Assembly (NCBI GenBank): GCA_027491215.1
Contig: JAIXWP010000070.1
Span: 36,713 to 100,712, forward strand
Length of the DNA stretch: 64,000 bases
Origin: Flavobacteriales bacterium
GTDB lineage: Bacteria; Bacteroidota; Bacteroidia; Flavobacteriales_D; Sanyastnellaceae
Direction: 5' to 3'
In this document: positions 10,471-20,035 of the stretch, in pieces
Numbering within the stretch: position 1 is the first letter of the stretch
Layout: each line of letters opens with the position of its first letter
Position numbers and translations under genes: made by a program
Notes under the pieces: model-generated
Told to the model about the DNA's origin: nothing
Databases searched by the model: none
Seen by the model: only the letters and a program-made list of their open reading frames with translations

Positions 10471-10504
10471 AAGGCTTTCTCAATTGAGAAAGCCTTTTTT
10501 TATG
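10471..10504. terminator. Bidirectional intrinsic terminator between convergent PPIase and queA
   Basis: Perfect inverted repeat AAGGCTTTCTCAA/TTGAGAAAGCCTT followed by T-run on + and preceded by A-run (T-run on -). Confidence 0.88.
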
Positions 10505-11705
10505 GGATTAAAATCGAGCTATCTCCGTAGCTGAGAAAATGGAACTTCTCATCGACAGCCTTCTGATAGACTTCCTTCCACTTTTCACCTATCAAAGCGG
10601 CTACTAGTAAAATGAGAGTGCTTTGCGGTAAATGAAAATTAGTAACCAGTCCTGCTGTTACTCGCACTTTGTATCCTGGAGCCATTAATAGCGCAGTAGA
10701 ACCTACCACCCTCTTTCTTTCGGTCATCTCACACCAATTTATAATTGCTTCAAATGAAGCCTGTATGGTGATGTCTTGAGGCAATTCATATGCATCCCAT
10801 TGTTTTAAATGTAGTTCGGACAGACTATGATTTGTTTCGATCAATTTCACCCCGAGCCAATAAATACTTTCCAGCGTTCTCATGCTAGTGGTGCCGACGG
10901 GGATAATTCTGCCAGAAGTGTCTTTTAATCTAAGAATTACATCTAAGGGTACATCAAAGTACTCTGCGTGCATATCATGTCCTTCTATCGTTTTTGTAGA
11001 CACAGGTTTGAAGGTGCCTGAACCGACGTGCAGGGTTAGCTTTTCATTCTTCACTCCTTTCAATTCGAGATCCGCCAACACTTCTGACGTGAAGTGTAAA
11101 CCAGCAGTGGGCGCGGCTACCGAACCCTCATTTTTTGCGAAAACCGTTTGGTAGCGATCAAGGTCTTCTTCTGTGGCCTTTCTTTCGAAATATGGAGGCA
11201 GCGGTAGTTCTCCTATGTGCTGCATAATTTCCGAAAAACTCACACCACCATTCCACTCGAATTCTACTACAAAACTTGGATCCGTTGCAATTTTTTCTAC
11301 GGATAGAATTATCTCTTGCCCGCTGATCAATATATTTTTGAAGAGCTTGCCTTCCTTCCATTTTTTAGCACCACCGATAAGCGCGTCCCATCGCACGTTG
11401 GAGCGCTGGTCCATGGCTTGCTGGTGTTCCATTTTGTGAGGAGAAAGACAGAAAACTTCTATTTCTGCACCAGTTTCCTTTTGAAAATGTAGGCGTGCAG
11501 GAATGACCTTCGTTTCGTTCAAAACCAAGGTGTCATTTGGCTTGAGATACTGAGATAATTCGGTAAAATGAGAAGGGATGATCTCACCATTTACGTAGGC
11601 CATTAATCGCGCTTCTTCTCTTTTAGTGCGCGGAAACTTTGCGATTAGCTCTTCTGGAAGAAAATAAGAATAATTTTCTATTTCGATTTTTTTAGGATCT
11701 ATCAT
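10500..11705 (-). CDS. queA: S-adenosylmethionine:tRNA ribosyltransferase-isomerase
   Basis: FPRTKREEARLMAY, LNETKVIPARL, YQTVFAKNEGSVAAPTAGLHFTSEVL, LHVGSGTFKPV, GHDMHAEYFDV, VGTTSMRTLES, NFHLPQSTLILLVAALIG. Confidence 0.96.
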   Translation of the reverse strand: MIDPKKIEIENYSYFLPEELIAKFPRTKREEARLMAYVNGEIIPSHFTELSQYLKPNDTLVLNETKVIPARLHFQKETGAEIEVFCLSPHKMEHQQAMDQRSNVRWDALIGGAKKWKEGKLFKNILISGQEIILSVEKIATDPSFVVEFEWNGGVSFSEIMQHIGELPLPPYFERKATEEDLDRYQTVFAKNEGSVAAPTAGLHFTSEVLADLELKGVKNEKLTLHVGSGTFKPVSTKTIEGHDMHAEYFDVPLDVILRLKDTSGRIIPVGTTSMRTLESIYWLGVKLIETNHSLSELHLKQWDAYELPQDITIQASFEAIINWCEMTERKRVVGSTALLMAPGYKVRVTAGLVTNFHLPQSTLILLVAALIGEKWKEVYQKAVDEKFHFLSYGDSSILIP

Positions 11706-11730
11706 GTTGCGAAGTTAAAACAGAAGGGTA

Positions 11731-11762
11731 TAAAAAAATCGAAGCTGGACGTTTCCAGCTTC
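11731..11762 (-). terminator. Intrinsic terminator downstream of fecR-like gene
   Basis: On minus strand: GAAGCTGGAAACGTCCAGCTTC stem-loop followed by GATTTTTTTAT. Confidence 0.75.
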
Positions 11763-11969
11763 AATTCTAAACCTTAACTAAAACTAACTATACTATCTGA
11801 TGCATCTCTGAAGGATGCTTCATTGTGTGATACTTATCGATTTGTGTAGAGATTAGCTCTACCACTATATTTTTTTTGAGAATTACCGTTGTAATAAATA
11901 GACAACGCGAATATTTAATTTTATTCCTTTAATCTCATTTTATTTTTACCAAAAAAACCTAAAATCAGA

Positions 11970-12782
11970 TTATTTAATTTCAACAATCATGTTATCCTTA
12001 ATGGTGTAGTTCAATCCAAATGGTGCGCAAACTGAGATGAGTGCTTCTTCCAGATTCTTGGAGTTAAATTCACCCACATACACTTTAGAATCAAGATTAT
12101 TACATTGAATTTCAACATTAAATTGTCTTTCAATTTCATTCAAAACATTCACAAGAGGTTCATTTTCGTAAACGAATTTTCCGTCTAGCCATTGATTTCC
12201 TTTCTTGTATGATTTGAAAGCTACCACTGCACCTTTTGAGGCTCTTGCCATCATGCCTGGTGTAATAATTACTTCTTTATCTCCAGATGACACTTTCACA
12301 CGACCCGTTTCGCAAATGACAGAAAGTTCGTTGTTGCGATCACTTACGTCAAAACTGGTTCCAAGTACTTGGACATTTCCGAGGCTCGTTTCTACTGTGA
12401 ACGTGCTCCCTTTCTGCACTTCAAAGAATGCTTGCCCTTTTAATGAGAGCTTTCTTTCCTGTGACCAGTCAGTGTTGTATGAAATCTCAGCTTCTGGCGC
12501 AAGTGTTACTTTCGAATGATCCGGTAATTCTATTGATTGTGAATTTCCCTTCAGGGTTGCAACTACTACAAGTTCATTGTTAGATGGCCAAAAAATGAGC
12601 AATCCCACGAGCAGTGCAATTGCTGCGGCAGCGCTAATTGCCGGCCACATGCGCACTACCTTCTTTTCTTCAGAGGGCAATGCATCTATACGACTTTTAA
12701 TATCCTTCCAAGCATCCTCTTCGGATTTCTTAAAAGGTATCTCCACCCCCCCAAAAAACTTATTATTCTTATGCTGATCCAT
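11970..12782 (-). CDS. FecR-family anti-sigma factor
   Basis: Single TM (AAIALLVGLLIFWP), FecR core (VELPDHSKVTLAPEAEISYNTDWSQERKLSLKGQAFFEVQKGSTFTVETSLGNVQVLGTSFDV), C-terminal DUF4974-like LVNVLNEIERQFNVEIQ...FNSKNLEEALISVCAPFGLNYTI. Confidence 0.9.
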   Translation of the reverse strand: MDQHKNNKFFGGVEIPFKKSEEDAWKDIKSRIDALPSEEKKVVRMWPAISAAAAIALLVGLLIFWPSNNELVVVATLKGNSQSIELPDHSKVTLAPEAEISYNTDWSQERKLSLKGQAFFEVQKGSTFTVETSLGNVQVLGTSFDVSDRNNELSVICETGRVKVSSGDKEVIITPGMMARASKGAVVAFKSYKKGNQWLDGKFVYENEPLVNVLNEIERQFNVEIQCNNLDSKVYVGEFNSKNLEEALISVCAPFGLNYTIKDNMIVEIK

Positions 12783-12855
12783 CTTCTCGTTTTTAAGTCG
12801 ATCGAAGGCTTATACACGTATTGCTCGCAACCCCCTACCGACGATTAAAATATTT

Positions 12856-13608
12856 TTATTCTAAATTCAAATTAATTTCAATTGCATTGATTCCAGTCCA
12901 AAAGCCCTTACCCCCGCTTATGTTGTCGGCACCTTCTGTAATAGTGAGTCCGAGCGCTTGATTCCTCAGGAAGAAAAGAGAGCTATACTCCTCCTCAATG
13001 ATATAAATCGTCAGTCGATGTGCCCCGAAATATTTGAAATCGCTAGCAAAAACAATAAGATTGCTTTCCTCAATTGGGCCGGAAAATGTATTTTGAAACA
13101 ACCCCGACGGCACTCCAAAAGGAATTTCAACAGGATCTGTTTCTAAGCATTCCAGCTTCAAGAGGTAAGAATATCCCTCTTGATTAAGCCAAGAGGTGCT
13201 GTACACCTCTTCAAAAGGATTATCCGCATTTACATTGACTGTTGGTGAACTGGATTCCAAGATTTGGATATTTGGAGGAATGAGCGCAGATGCCTGGCTA
13301 GCAGTATTGCCGAATGCCTCAAGCACCACAATTTCCCCTGCATTGAAATCGAAAGGCACATCATCCCGATAATAGATACCATTTTCGTTTTTCTTTAAAT
13401 ACCACGAAAGCTCATCTTTCTTGATTTCTAACTCAGCATTTTCTACCGGGATTTGATAGCCCTCCTCATCCATCTCAAAATATTGCACAAAAACGCTATC
13501 GGAGTTTGCAATAACATAACCACTCATCACGACCATATTGCGAGGAGTTTCAGGTTCACAGCTAGAAAGACCGAAAACGAATAGTAATATGTAAATTATT
13601 TTTCTCAA
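12856..13608 (-). CDS. DUF4249-family lipoprotein
   Basis: Lipoprotein signal MRKIIYILLFVFGLSSC, position directly after a TonB receptor, DUF4249-like arrangement; 4-bp overlap with the receptor gene. Confidence 0.75.
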   Translation of the reverse strand: MRKIIYILLFVFGLSSCEPETPRNMVVMSGYVIANSDSVFVQYFEMDEEGYQIPVENAELEIKKDELSWYLKKNENGIYYRDDVPFDFNAGEIVVLEAFGNTASQASALIPPNIQILESSSPTVNVNADNPFEEVYSTSWLNQEGYSYLLKLECLETDPVEIPFGVPSGLFQNTFSGPIEESNLIVFASDFKYFGAHRLTIYIIEEEYSSLFFLRNQALGLTITEGADNISGGKGFWTGINAIEINLNLE

Positions 13609-16238
13609 AATATGATACTCAATTGTAGTGAAGGAATGAATCCATTCATTTGAATTTCTCGAAGGCTAACTTCCGTTCCGCCTTGATCGTTAATGACCAA
13701 GACATATTGTTTGTCTCGAATATTTTTGCGGTTGTAGACATTAGAAATGCTCGCTTTCCATTCGAAACTCACTTTTTCTCGTTGCATGGTATAGGTGGCT
13801 CCGATGTCCAAACGGTGATAAGGCTTGATTCTCGCGCCATTGATATCACCGTAGACTGGGTAAATAATATTGCTGCCATTTTGCAAAGTCAGTTGTGTAA
13901 TACCATAGTACTGCGTAAAAGGTCTACCGCTGCCGAAAATCCAAGTACTCCAGAAATTCCATTTTTTCCATTTGAACTCATAGTTCATCTTCGCCTCATG
14001 TAATTGATCAAAAGCAGGAGCAATCGCACCCGGCTGATCCAACCCCGGAATATCCATTCTAGAATGTGCTAACGAGTAGCTCACCCACATTTCATGGCGC
14101 TTCCATTCTCTGCGAAGCAAAATATCCACACCTAAAGAATAGCCTGTTCCCGATTGAATATTTCTTCTCGCATTATTTTCAATCCAAAGAATTTGAGAGA
14201 GATCGATTGCTGTTCCAGTATTCTTTTTTAAGTATCCCTCCACATCGAATTGCCATTGATTGAGTGGCACTAAAACCCCAACAACAAATTGATCAGAATA
14301 CAACACTGGAATTTGATCATCACCGCTCAGCATCCATGCGTCTGGCTGATTGAGGAAAAGGCTTTGTTGACTTAATCGATGGACGAATTGATAAACCCTT
14401 CCAACAGAGACTTTGAATAAGATACTATCCGGATTTCCCCAACTGGCATTGGCGCGCCATTCTGGGTACACTTTATTTGTTTTTGAATAATGATTAATAC
14501 GCCCTCCCACACTCCATCGAAGTTCTTCCCATTCATCTACGCGCTCAAAATAAAGCGTACTAATATTTGCAGAGGTACTTATTGTATCTCTTACAATATC
14601 ATCTGAACTACCTGAGTTTATTGATATACCATTGTAGTGTATGCCTCCGTAGTAGGTCGCGTCATTGCTCAAATATTTGAGCTGATAGTCTGTCTTGAAA
14701 TCGTTAAGTCTACTATTCCCTTCTCTAAAAAAACGTTGTGAATCTTGAAACAGATTGTCGAAAAGTGTATCAATCGCATTCAAAGAAGCCACATAACTGC
14801 TGCGGCCAACCTTCAAATCGTGCTTCCATTTTGTGCTCCAATTTCTTGTCCATCCCATACCCAAACCTCTATTTCCCCATTCACTTTCATCGGAGTAGAA
14901 ATATGAATAATTGCCACTTGTAGTTTGTGAGTTGTAAAGAATACCCAATCTGTCTTGGCTGTAGTATCCACTGATAAAGAAGATATCTTTTTCGGTAGGT
15001 CGAAATGTCAATTTTGTGATGGCGTCAGAGAAACTGTAGTCAGCACTTTGACTTGCATCGTTTTGATTTTCGATGAGCACTGAACTATTGTAAACCGTGT
15101 TAAAAAGTTCATTGTAGCTCGGCGAATTCCAAAAATCATTGATTGATCTTCGTGCAGCGATCATGAGCGAAGAATTGTTTTTTGTACCGAGCGGTGTTTC
15201 TAGATAGAGGCCTGCGGCGAGTGGTCCGAGATCTATTCTTGCTCCTGATTGATATCGATTCCCTTCCTTTCCTGTAATTTGAACCAAGCCTCCAACGCGT
15301 GCGTCAACGCGGCCTTCTGCGGCGCTTTTACTGATACGCATATTCTTTACTGCAAGCGGATTGATCGCGCTAATTACACCGAACAAGTGATCCATATGAT
15401 AGATCGTAAATCCATCAAAACTTAACAAGCTTTGGTCTCCCGCACTGCCGCGAATGATTAGTCCGTTGCTCGATTCATTTGTAGCATTGATACCAGGAAG
15501 CAATTGCGCGCTGCGCAATACATCCGCCTCACCCGGACCGTTGATTGATCCAATTACTTGAGGATTCAAAGATTGAATTCCTGCTATTGATCCGCTTTCT
15601 ACTGATGATTTTCCTTTTGCAATGACTTCTGCTGTGGGCAAAAAATCTTTTTTTACTCCAAGCAGTACTGTTGGTTTTCTTTCTCGCTTTAATTTTTTTA
15701 CAGAATGAAAAGCTACTTCATATCCTACATAATAAAAAATAAGCGTGCAGGTATCGCTAGGCAGATCGAGGATTGAGAAATTACCCTGCGCATCACATTG
15801 ATAATATTTCGCGGGATTCAAAAGGCGAATATTTGTGAAGGGTAAAGGCTCGCTTGACTCTCTATCGATTACCGTTCCCTCTATCGTGATAGTCCTTGTT
15901 GAATCGACAATAGGATCTGCTGCTACAAGTGGAATGATAACATACGTTGCACCGACCTTTCTATACCCGAGATTTTTATTTTCTAGTAAAAGAAAAATAA
16001 CATTATCCAATTCTTCATTTGAAACATTGATGGTCACCTTCTCCTTTTCCAAAGCTGCAGCATCGTATGCGAATCGGACATCATAGGAATTTTTTATCGC
16101 CTTAAGAACATCCGAAATTGGTTTGTTTTCGCAAGAATAGGTGATGAGCACTGGAGATTTTTGAGCGAGCAAATTTGTATTGCCAACGGCAATAAAAACA
16201 AGAAAGATGATAGATCGAAAAATGAAAGTAAATCTCAC
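13605..16238 (-). CDS. TonB-dependent outer-membrane receptor with N-terminal STN and carboxypeptidase-regulatory-like domains
   Basis: STN-like (ITYSCENKPISDVLKAIKNSYDVRFAYDAAALEKEKVTINVSNEELDNVIFLLLENKNLGYRKVGATYVIIP), IEGTVIDRESSEPLPFTNIRLL, plug GSINGPGEADVLRSAQLLPGINATNESSNGLIIRGSAGDQSLLSFDGFTIYHMDHLFG, barrel with terminal F. Confidence 0.93.
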   Translation of the reverse strand: MRFTFIFRSIIFLVFIAVGNTNLLAQKSPVLITYSCENKPISDVLKAIKNSYDVRFAYDAAALEKEKVTINVSNEELDNVIFLLLENKNLGYRKVGATYVIIPLVAADPIVDSTRTITIEGTVIDRESSEPLPFTNIRLLNPAKYYQCDAQGNFSILDLPSDTCTLIFYYVGYEVAFHSVKKLKRERKPTVLLGVKKDFLPTAEVIAKGKSSVESGSIAGIQSLNPQVIGSINGPGEADVLRSAQLLPGINATNESSNGLIIRGSAGDQSLLSFDGFTIYHMDHLFGVISAINPLAVKNMRISKSAAEGRVDARVGGLVQITGKEGNRYQSGARIDLGPLAAGLYLETPLGTKNNSSLMIAARRSINDFWNSPSYNELFNTVYNSSVLIENQNDASQSADYSFSDAITKLTFRPTEKDIFFISGYYSQDRLGILYNSQTTSGNYSYFYSDESEWGNRGLGMGWTRNWSTKWKHDLKVGRSSYVASLNAIDTLFDNLFQDSQRFFREGNSRLNDFKTDYQLKYLSNDATYYGGIHYNGISINSGSSDDIVRDTISTSANISTLYFERVDEWEELRWSVGGRINHYSKTNKVYPEWRANASWGNPDSILFKVSVGRVYQFVHRLSQQSLFLNQPDAWMLSGDDQIPVLYSDQFVVGVLVPLNQWQFDVEGYLKKNTGTAIDLSQILWIENNARRNIQSGTGYSLGVDILLRREWKRHEMWVSYSLAHSRMDIPGLDQPGAIAPAFDQLHEAKMNYEFKWKKWNFWSTWIFGSGRPFTQYYGITQLTLQNGSNIIYPVYGDINGARIKPYHRLDIGATYTMQREKVSFEWKASISNVYNRKNIRDKQYVLVINDQGGTEVSLREIQMNGFIPSLQLSIIF

Positions 16239-16768
16239 AACTCGGTGCCAAGCTTTTCACGCAATATACGCAATACTTTGCTCATGCGCTTTTCAACTGC
16301 CTTTACCGAAAGACCAAGGCGTTCTGCTATCTCCACATACGTGAGATCTTCCATTCTATTCATGAGAAAAACTTCGCGACCGCCCTCTGGTAAAGCAGCG
16401 ATTACCTGACTGATTTTATCATGGTATTCAGACATTTGAAGGAGCTTTTCAGGAGAATCATATTCTCTATCTAGCCCTGGCTTTTTCTGAAATTTATAAA
16501 GAAGTTGTTGTCTCTTTAATTGATTGATCATCACATTTTGTGCGATCGTGTAGAGATAAGCCTTGATAGTACGTTTATCTATTCTATCTCTTGTTTCCCA
16601 AAGCTTTACGAATACATCTTGCGTGATATCTTCGGCCATGTCGACATCCCCACATCGATAGTAAACAAACGATCGAATGGGTTTGAAAAACTCTTTAAAT
16701 GCCTGATGATATTCGGCATCCGTGAGTTGTTCTAATTTTTTATCTGGACGAAAGAGGCTTAATAACAC
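16235..16768 (-). CDS. ECF (FecI-like) RNA polymerase sigma factor
   Basis: FVYYRCGDVDMAEDITQDVFVKLWETRDRI (region 2), LPEGGREVFLMNRMEDLTYVEIAERLGLSVKAVEKRMSKVLRILREKL (region 4). GTG start. Confidence 0.93.
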   Translation of the reverse strand: MLLSLFRPDKKLEQLTDAEYHQAFKEFFKPIRSFVYYRCGDVDMAEDITQDVFVKLWETRDRIDKRTIKAYLYTIAQNVMINQLKRQQLLYKFQKKPGLDREYDSPEKLLQMSEYHDKISQVIAALPEGGREVFLMNRMEDLTYVEIAERLGLSVKAVEKRMSKVLRILREKLGTEL

Positions 16769-16884
16769 AATGTACTAGTCAATTGGTAAATCGGTTTATG
16801 GCATTATTGTCAAAAGTATACCGATTGTCACATTTTAGGTGGCGAATATGGCTTAAACTTTTACTTTGGCTCAAAACCACTAGT

Positions 16885-17922
16885 ATGCACAAGCTTGGAA
16901 TAACCCTACTTTTTTCTTGTATTCTTATGACGCTAAGCGGACAAGAAGAACTCCTCATTCCGCATCCAGATGGGCATTCGTTGGCAGGAACTCTTGTATT
17001 GCCAAGCGGCACTGGACCGTTTAAGTGCGTGATATTAATTTCTGGTAGTGGGCCACAAAATAGAGACGAGGAGCTTTTGGGTCACAAGCCATTTCAAGTT
17101 ATCTCCGATCATTTATCAAAAACAGGCACTGCTGTATTTCGCTTTGATGATCGCGGCATTGCTAAAAGTACAGGAGACCATGACAAGGCCACAAGTGCTG
17201 ATTTCGCTTCGGATGTGGTCGCGATCTATGATTATTTATCCAAGGACAAAAGAATAAATACCTCTCAAATTGGACTAGCTGGTCACAGTGAAGGCGGAAT
17301 GATTGCGGCAATGGCCGCAGTAAAACGACCAACTGTAGCATTTGTCATTTCTCTTGCTGGCACTGGTGTTTCTGGAAAAGACGTGTTGTTTTTACAGAAT
17401 TTTTTGATTGCAAAAAAAATGGGACTTAATGATGAACAAGCTAAGACACAACAGGAGAATGTGATGCGCCTCATCAACATCATCGAATCTGAATCCGATA
17501 CAGCAGTAGCTAAACAAAAATTAACGGATGCTTTCGATGAGCAATATGGAGCCCAGAAAGAATTCATTCCAAATTATGATGAAATGCGCAAAGGGCAGAT
17601 TGCTTCTATGGGTAGTCCATGGATGCGTTTTTTTGTGACATATAATCCCGCAGATGATTGGAAAAAAGTGAAATGTCCCGTTTTAATTTTGAATGGTGCA
17701 GACGATATACAAGTGATTGCCGATCAGAATATGTCAGCTATTGCTGCTGCTTTAGAAAACGGCGGCAACAGTAATTATCAAATGGTTCTTTTTCCAAAAA
17801 TGAATCACTTGTTTCAATATTGCGAAACTTGTTCCTTGCAAGAGTACAGTACTATTCAAGGTTGTTTTGAATTGGATGTACTCACTGAAATGGAGGAATG
17901 GCTGCGCAAGACTATTCGTTAG
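16885..17922 (+). CDS. Alpha/beta hydrolase (secreted)
   Basis: LAGTLVLPSGTGPFKCVILISGSGPQNRDEELLGHKPF, FRFDDRGIAKSTGDHDKAT, GLAGHSEGGMIAAMAA nucleophile elbow, CPVLILNGADD. Start refined from 16783 to a Met before a signal peptide. Confidence 0.88.
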   Translation: MHKLGITLLFSCILMTLSGQEELLIPHPDGHSLAGTLVLPSGTGPFKCVILISGSGPQNRDEELLGHKPFQVISDHLSKTGTAVFRFDDRGIAKSTGDHDKATSADFASDVVAIYDYLSKDKRINTSQIGLAGHSEGGMIAAMAAVKRPTVAFVISLAGTGVSGKDVLFLQNFLIAKKMGLNDEQAKTQQENVMRLINIIESESDTAVAKQKLTDAFDEQYGAQKEFIPNYDEMRKGQIASMGSPWMRFFVTYNPADDWKKVKCPVLILNGADDIQVIADQNMSAIAAALENGGNSNYQMVLFPKMNHLFQYCETCSLQEYSTIQGCFELDVLTEMEEWLRKTIR

Positions 17923-18029
17923 TCTGTTTAAAAAAATGAGAATTAGCATGTAAAAATGCCTTTAAATAAAAGGGCGCTTTATTTACATTTGTCTCTCTCG
18001 TTCAATGAAAGCGAGCAAACCACATAGAC

Positions 18030-19001
18030 ATGCAAGGAAACATTCTTATCATTGGTGCCTCTGGACAGATAGGCATTGAACTCACGATGGCATTACGAAC
18101 GAAACACGGCGTGGACCGCGTAATTCCTTCGGACATTCGCAAACCCGATTTGGAACTGTTCAATGAAGGACCATTTGAAATCCTGAATGTACTTGACAAA
18201 GCTCGCCTAGAAGAAGTTATTGCTGAGCATAACATTACTGAAGTGTATCAACTGGCGGCATTACTGTCTGCCACATCAGAAAAGAATCCTGCTTTCGCCT
18301 GGGATTTGAACATGAACGGTCTGTTTCATATTCTAGACATTGCAAAAGAAAAGAAGAATCTAAAGGTGTTTTGGCCTAGCTCTATCGCTGCATTTGGACC
18401 AAATACTCCAGCGGATAATACACCACAATACACTATTATGGAGCCTTCAAGTGTTTACGGAATCAGTAAGCTTGCAGGCGAACGTTGGTGCGAATATTAT
18501 TTCCAAAAATTTGGTGTAGACGTTCGCAGCATTCGTTACCCTGGCCTTATCGGTTATCGCTCTGAACCAGGCGGCGGTACTACGGATTATGCAGTGGATA
18601 TTTTCTATCACGCATTAGATAATGGCAAGTACACAAGTTTCTTAAGTGAGAATACCATGTTGCCTATGATGATGATGGAAGACGCAATCAAAGCGACCAT
18701 TGGCATCATGGAAGCGCCATCAGAATCTGTAAAAATTCGCAGCAGCTATAATTTAGCGGGAGTGAGTTTTACACCGAAAGAGCTGGCGGAAGAAATCAAA
18801 AAACACATCCCTTCATTCGAAATAGATTACGCTCCTGATTTCCGTCAATCTTTAGCTGATTCTTGGCCGAACAGCATTGATGATTCAAGCGCAAGACAGG
18901 ACTGGGGTTGGAATCATGAATATGATATGAGCAAACTTGTATCGACGATGATTACCGAGATTCGTAAAAAAAAAGCGGTAAGCATTGAAACTTCCAACTG
19001 A
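18030..19001 (+). CDS. NAD-dependent epimerase/dehydratase (L-threonine 3-dehydrogenase-like SDR)
   Basis: ILIIGASGQIGIELTMALR, PQYTIMEPSSVYGISKLAGERWCEYYFQKFGVDVRSIRYPGLIGYRSEPGGGTTDYAVDIFYHAL. Confidence 0.88.
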   Translation: MQGNILIIGASGQIGIELTMALRTKHGVDRVIPSDIRKPDLELFNEGPFEILNVLDKARLEEVIAEHNITEVYQLAALLSATSEKNPAFAWDLNMNGLFHILDIAKEKKNLKVFWPSSIAAFGPNTPADNTPQYTIMEPSSVYGISKLAGERWCEYYFQKFGVDVRSIRYPGLIGYRSEPGGGTTDYAVDIFYHALDNGKYTSFLSENTMLPMMMMEDAIKATIGIMEAPSESVKIRSSYNLAGVSFTPKELAEEIKKHIPSFEIDYAPDFRQSLADSWPNSIDDSSARQDWGWNHEYDMSKLVSTMITEIRKKKAVSIETSN

Positions 19002-19046
19002 CAACTCTCGTAAATAGGTGCAACATCTCCCAGTGTTGAACCTAAC

Positions 19047-19943
19047 TTGAGTGTTGTTATGAAGTGTTTCTATAAAATTGTATTAAGTCTTTCCCTAGTA
19101 TTGATTGGCTTTGTAGCCTCCGCTATTCCTGGAGTGCGCTCTGGCCATAATGAAAAAGACGCCACTGGTCATCGCCAAGGGTATTGGATCATTACTGGAG
19201 AAATGATTTCTGATAGACAATTCCCACCACAAGCTACAGTTGAGGAAGGCATGTACAAAGACGATCGCCGAGAAGGTCTTTGGAAAAAATATTGGCCTAA
19301 TGGCAAACTCCGTTCGGAGATAACCTACACATCAGGAAAACCTCTGGGTCCATATCGCGTCTATTACCAATCCGGTCAAATGGAAGAACTTGGATTTTGG
19401 GATGATGGAAAAAACACTGGAGAATTCAAGCGCTTTTATTCGAATGGAAATATGAACCAGCATTTCTATTTTGGAACAAATGGAAAGCGTAATGGCATTC
19501 AATATTATTTTCATGAAAATGGCCGTCCTGCTTTGGTTGTAGAGATTAGCAATGGAATGGAGTCTGGCTCCATGAAACGATACAATGAAGACGGCGAATT
19601 AATCGAGGAGAAGATCTTCGAAAATGGAAAAATCAGAAAAGTAGTTTCTTCAAAGACCGAACCTGTTAAAGAAGATATTGTAAAAGCGGACCCACACAAT
19701 CCTTCCATTGGAAAAGAAGCGACAAAAGCTATAGGTACTCCAAACGAAGCACAAGGCTTTAAAGCGAATGGCTTCAACACGTTATATGATGCCAATGGTA
19801 ACATCGTACAGAGCGGTGAATTCAGAAACGGAAAGCTACACTCCGGAAAATGGTATCGCTACAACAGCTCGGGCATTCTCACCAAAATTGACCTTTATCA
19901 GAAAGGGCGATACATTGGTGAAGGCATTCAAGATGAAAAATAA
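19047..19943 (+). CDS. MORN-like / YwqK-type repeat protein
   Basis: Repeats such as EGMYKDDRREGLWKKYWPNGKLRSEITYTSGKPLGPYRVYYQSGQMEELGFWDDGKNTGEFKRFYSNGNM; N-terminal signal peptide. Confidence 0.82.
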   Translation: MSVVMKCFYKIVLSLSLVLIGFVASAIPGVRSGHNEKDATGHRQGYWIITGEMISDRQFPPQATVEEGMYKDDRREGLWKKYWPNGKLRSEITYTSGKPLGPYRVYYQSGQMEELGFWDDGKNTGEFKRFYSNGNMNQHFYFGTNGKRNGIQYYFHENGRPALVVEISNGMESGSMKRYNEDGELIEEKIFENGKIRKVVSSKTEPVKEDIVKADPHNPSIGKEATKAIGTPNEAQGFKANGFNTLYDANGNIVQSGEFRNGKLHSGKWYRYNSSGILTKIDLYQKGRYIGEGIQDEK

Positions 19944-19962
19944 ATAATTCAATACATATTTT

Positions 19963-20001
19963 AGAGGTCTTCTTTCGGTGAAAGAAGACCTCTTTTTTTT
20001 T
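19963..20001 (+). terminator. Intrinsic terminator after MORN-like gene
   Basis: AGAGGTCTTCTTT-CGGTG-AAAGAAGACCTCT followed by T8. Confidence 0.92.
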
Positions 20002-20035
20002 CAATAAATACCTCAACCCTTCTTTACTTTGCAAC

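Noticed and set aside
11763-11969. Small ncRNA or tRNA in the ~200-bp gap downstream of the FecR gene
   Set aside because: Only short weak hairpins, no cloverleaf or recognisable RNA family; most likely the 3' UTR of the FecR transcript.
19047-19943. Toxin-antitoxin locus (YwqK-type annotation is often called an antitoxin)
   Set aside because: No neighbouring toxin candidate; the MORN-like repeat protein stands alone between a dehydrogenase and cysS.
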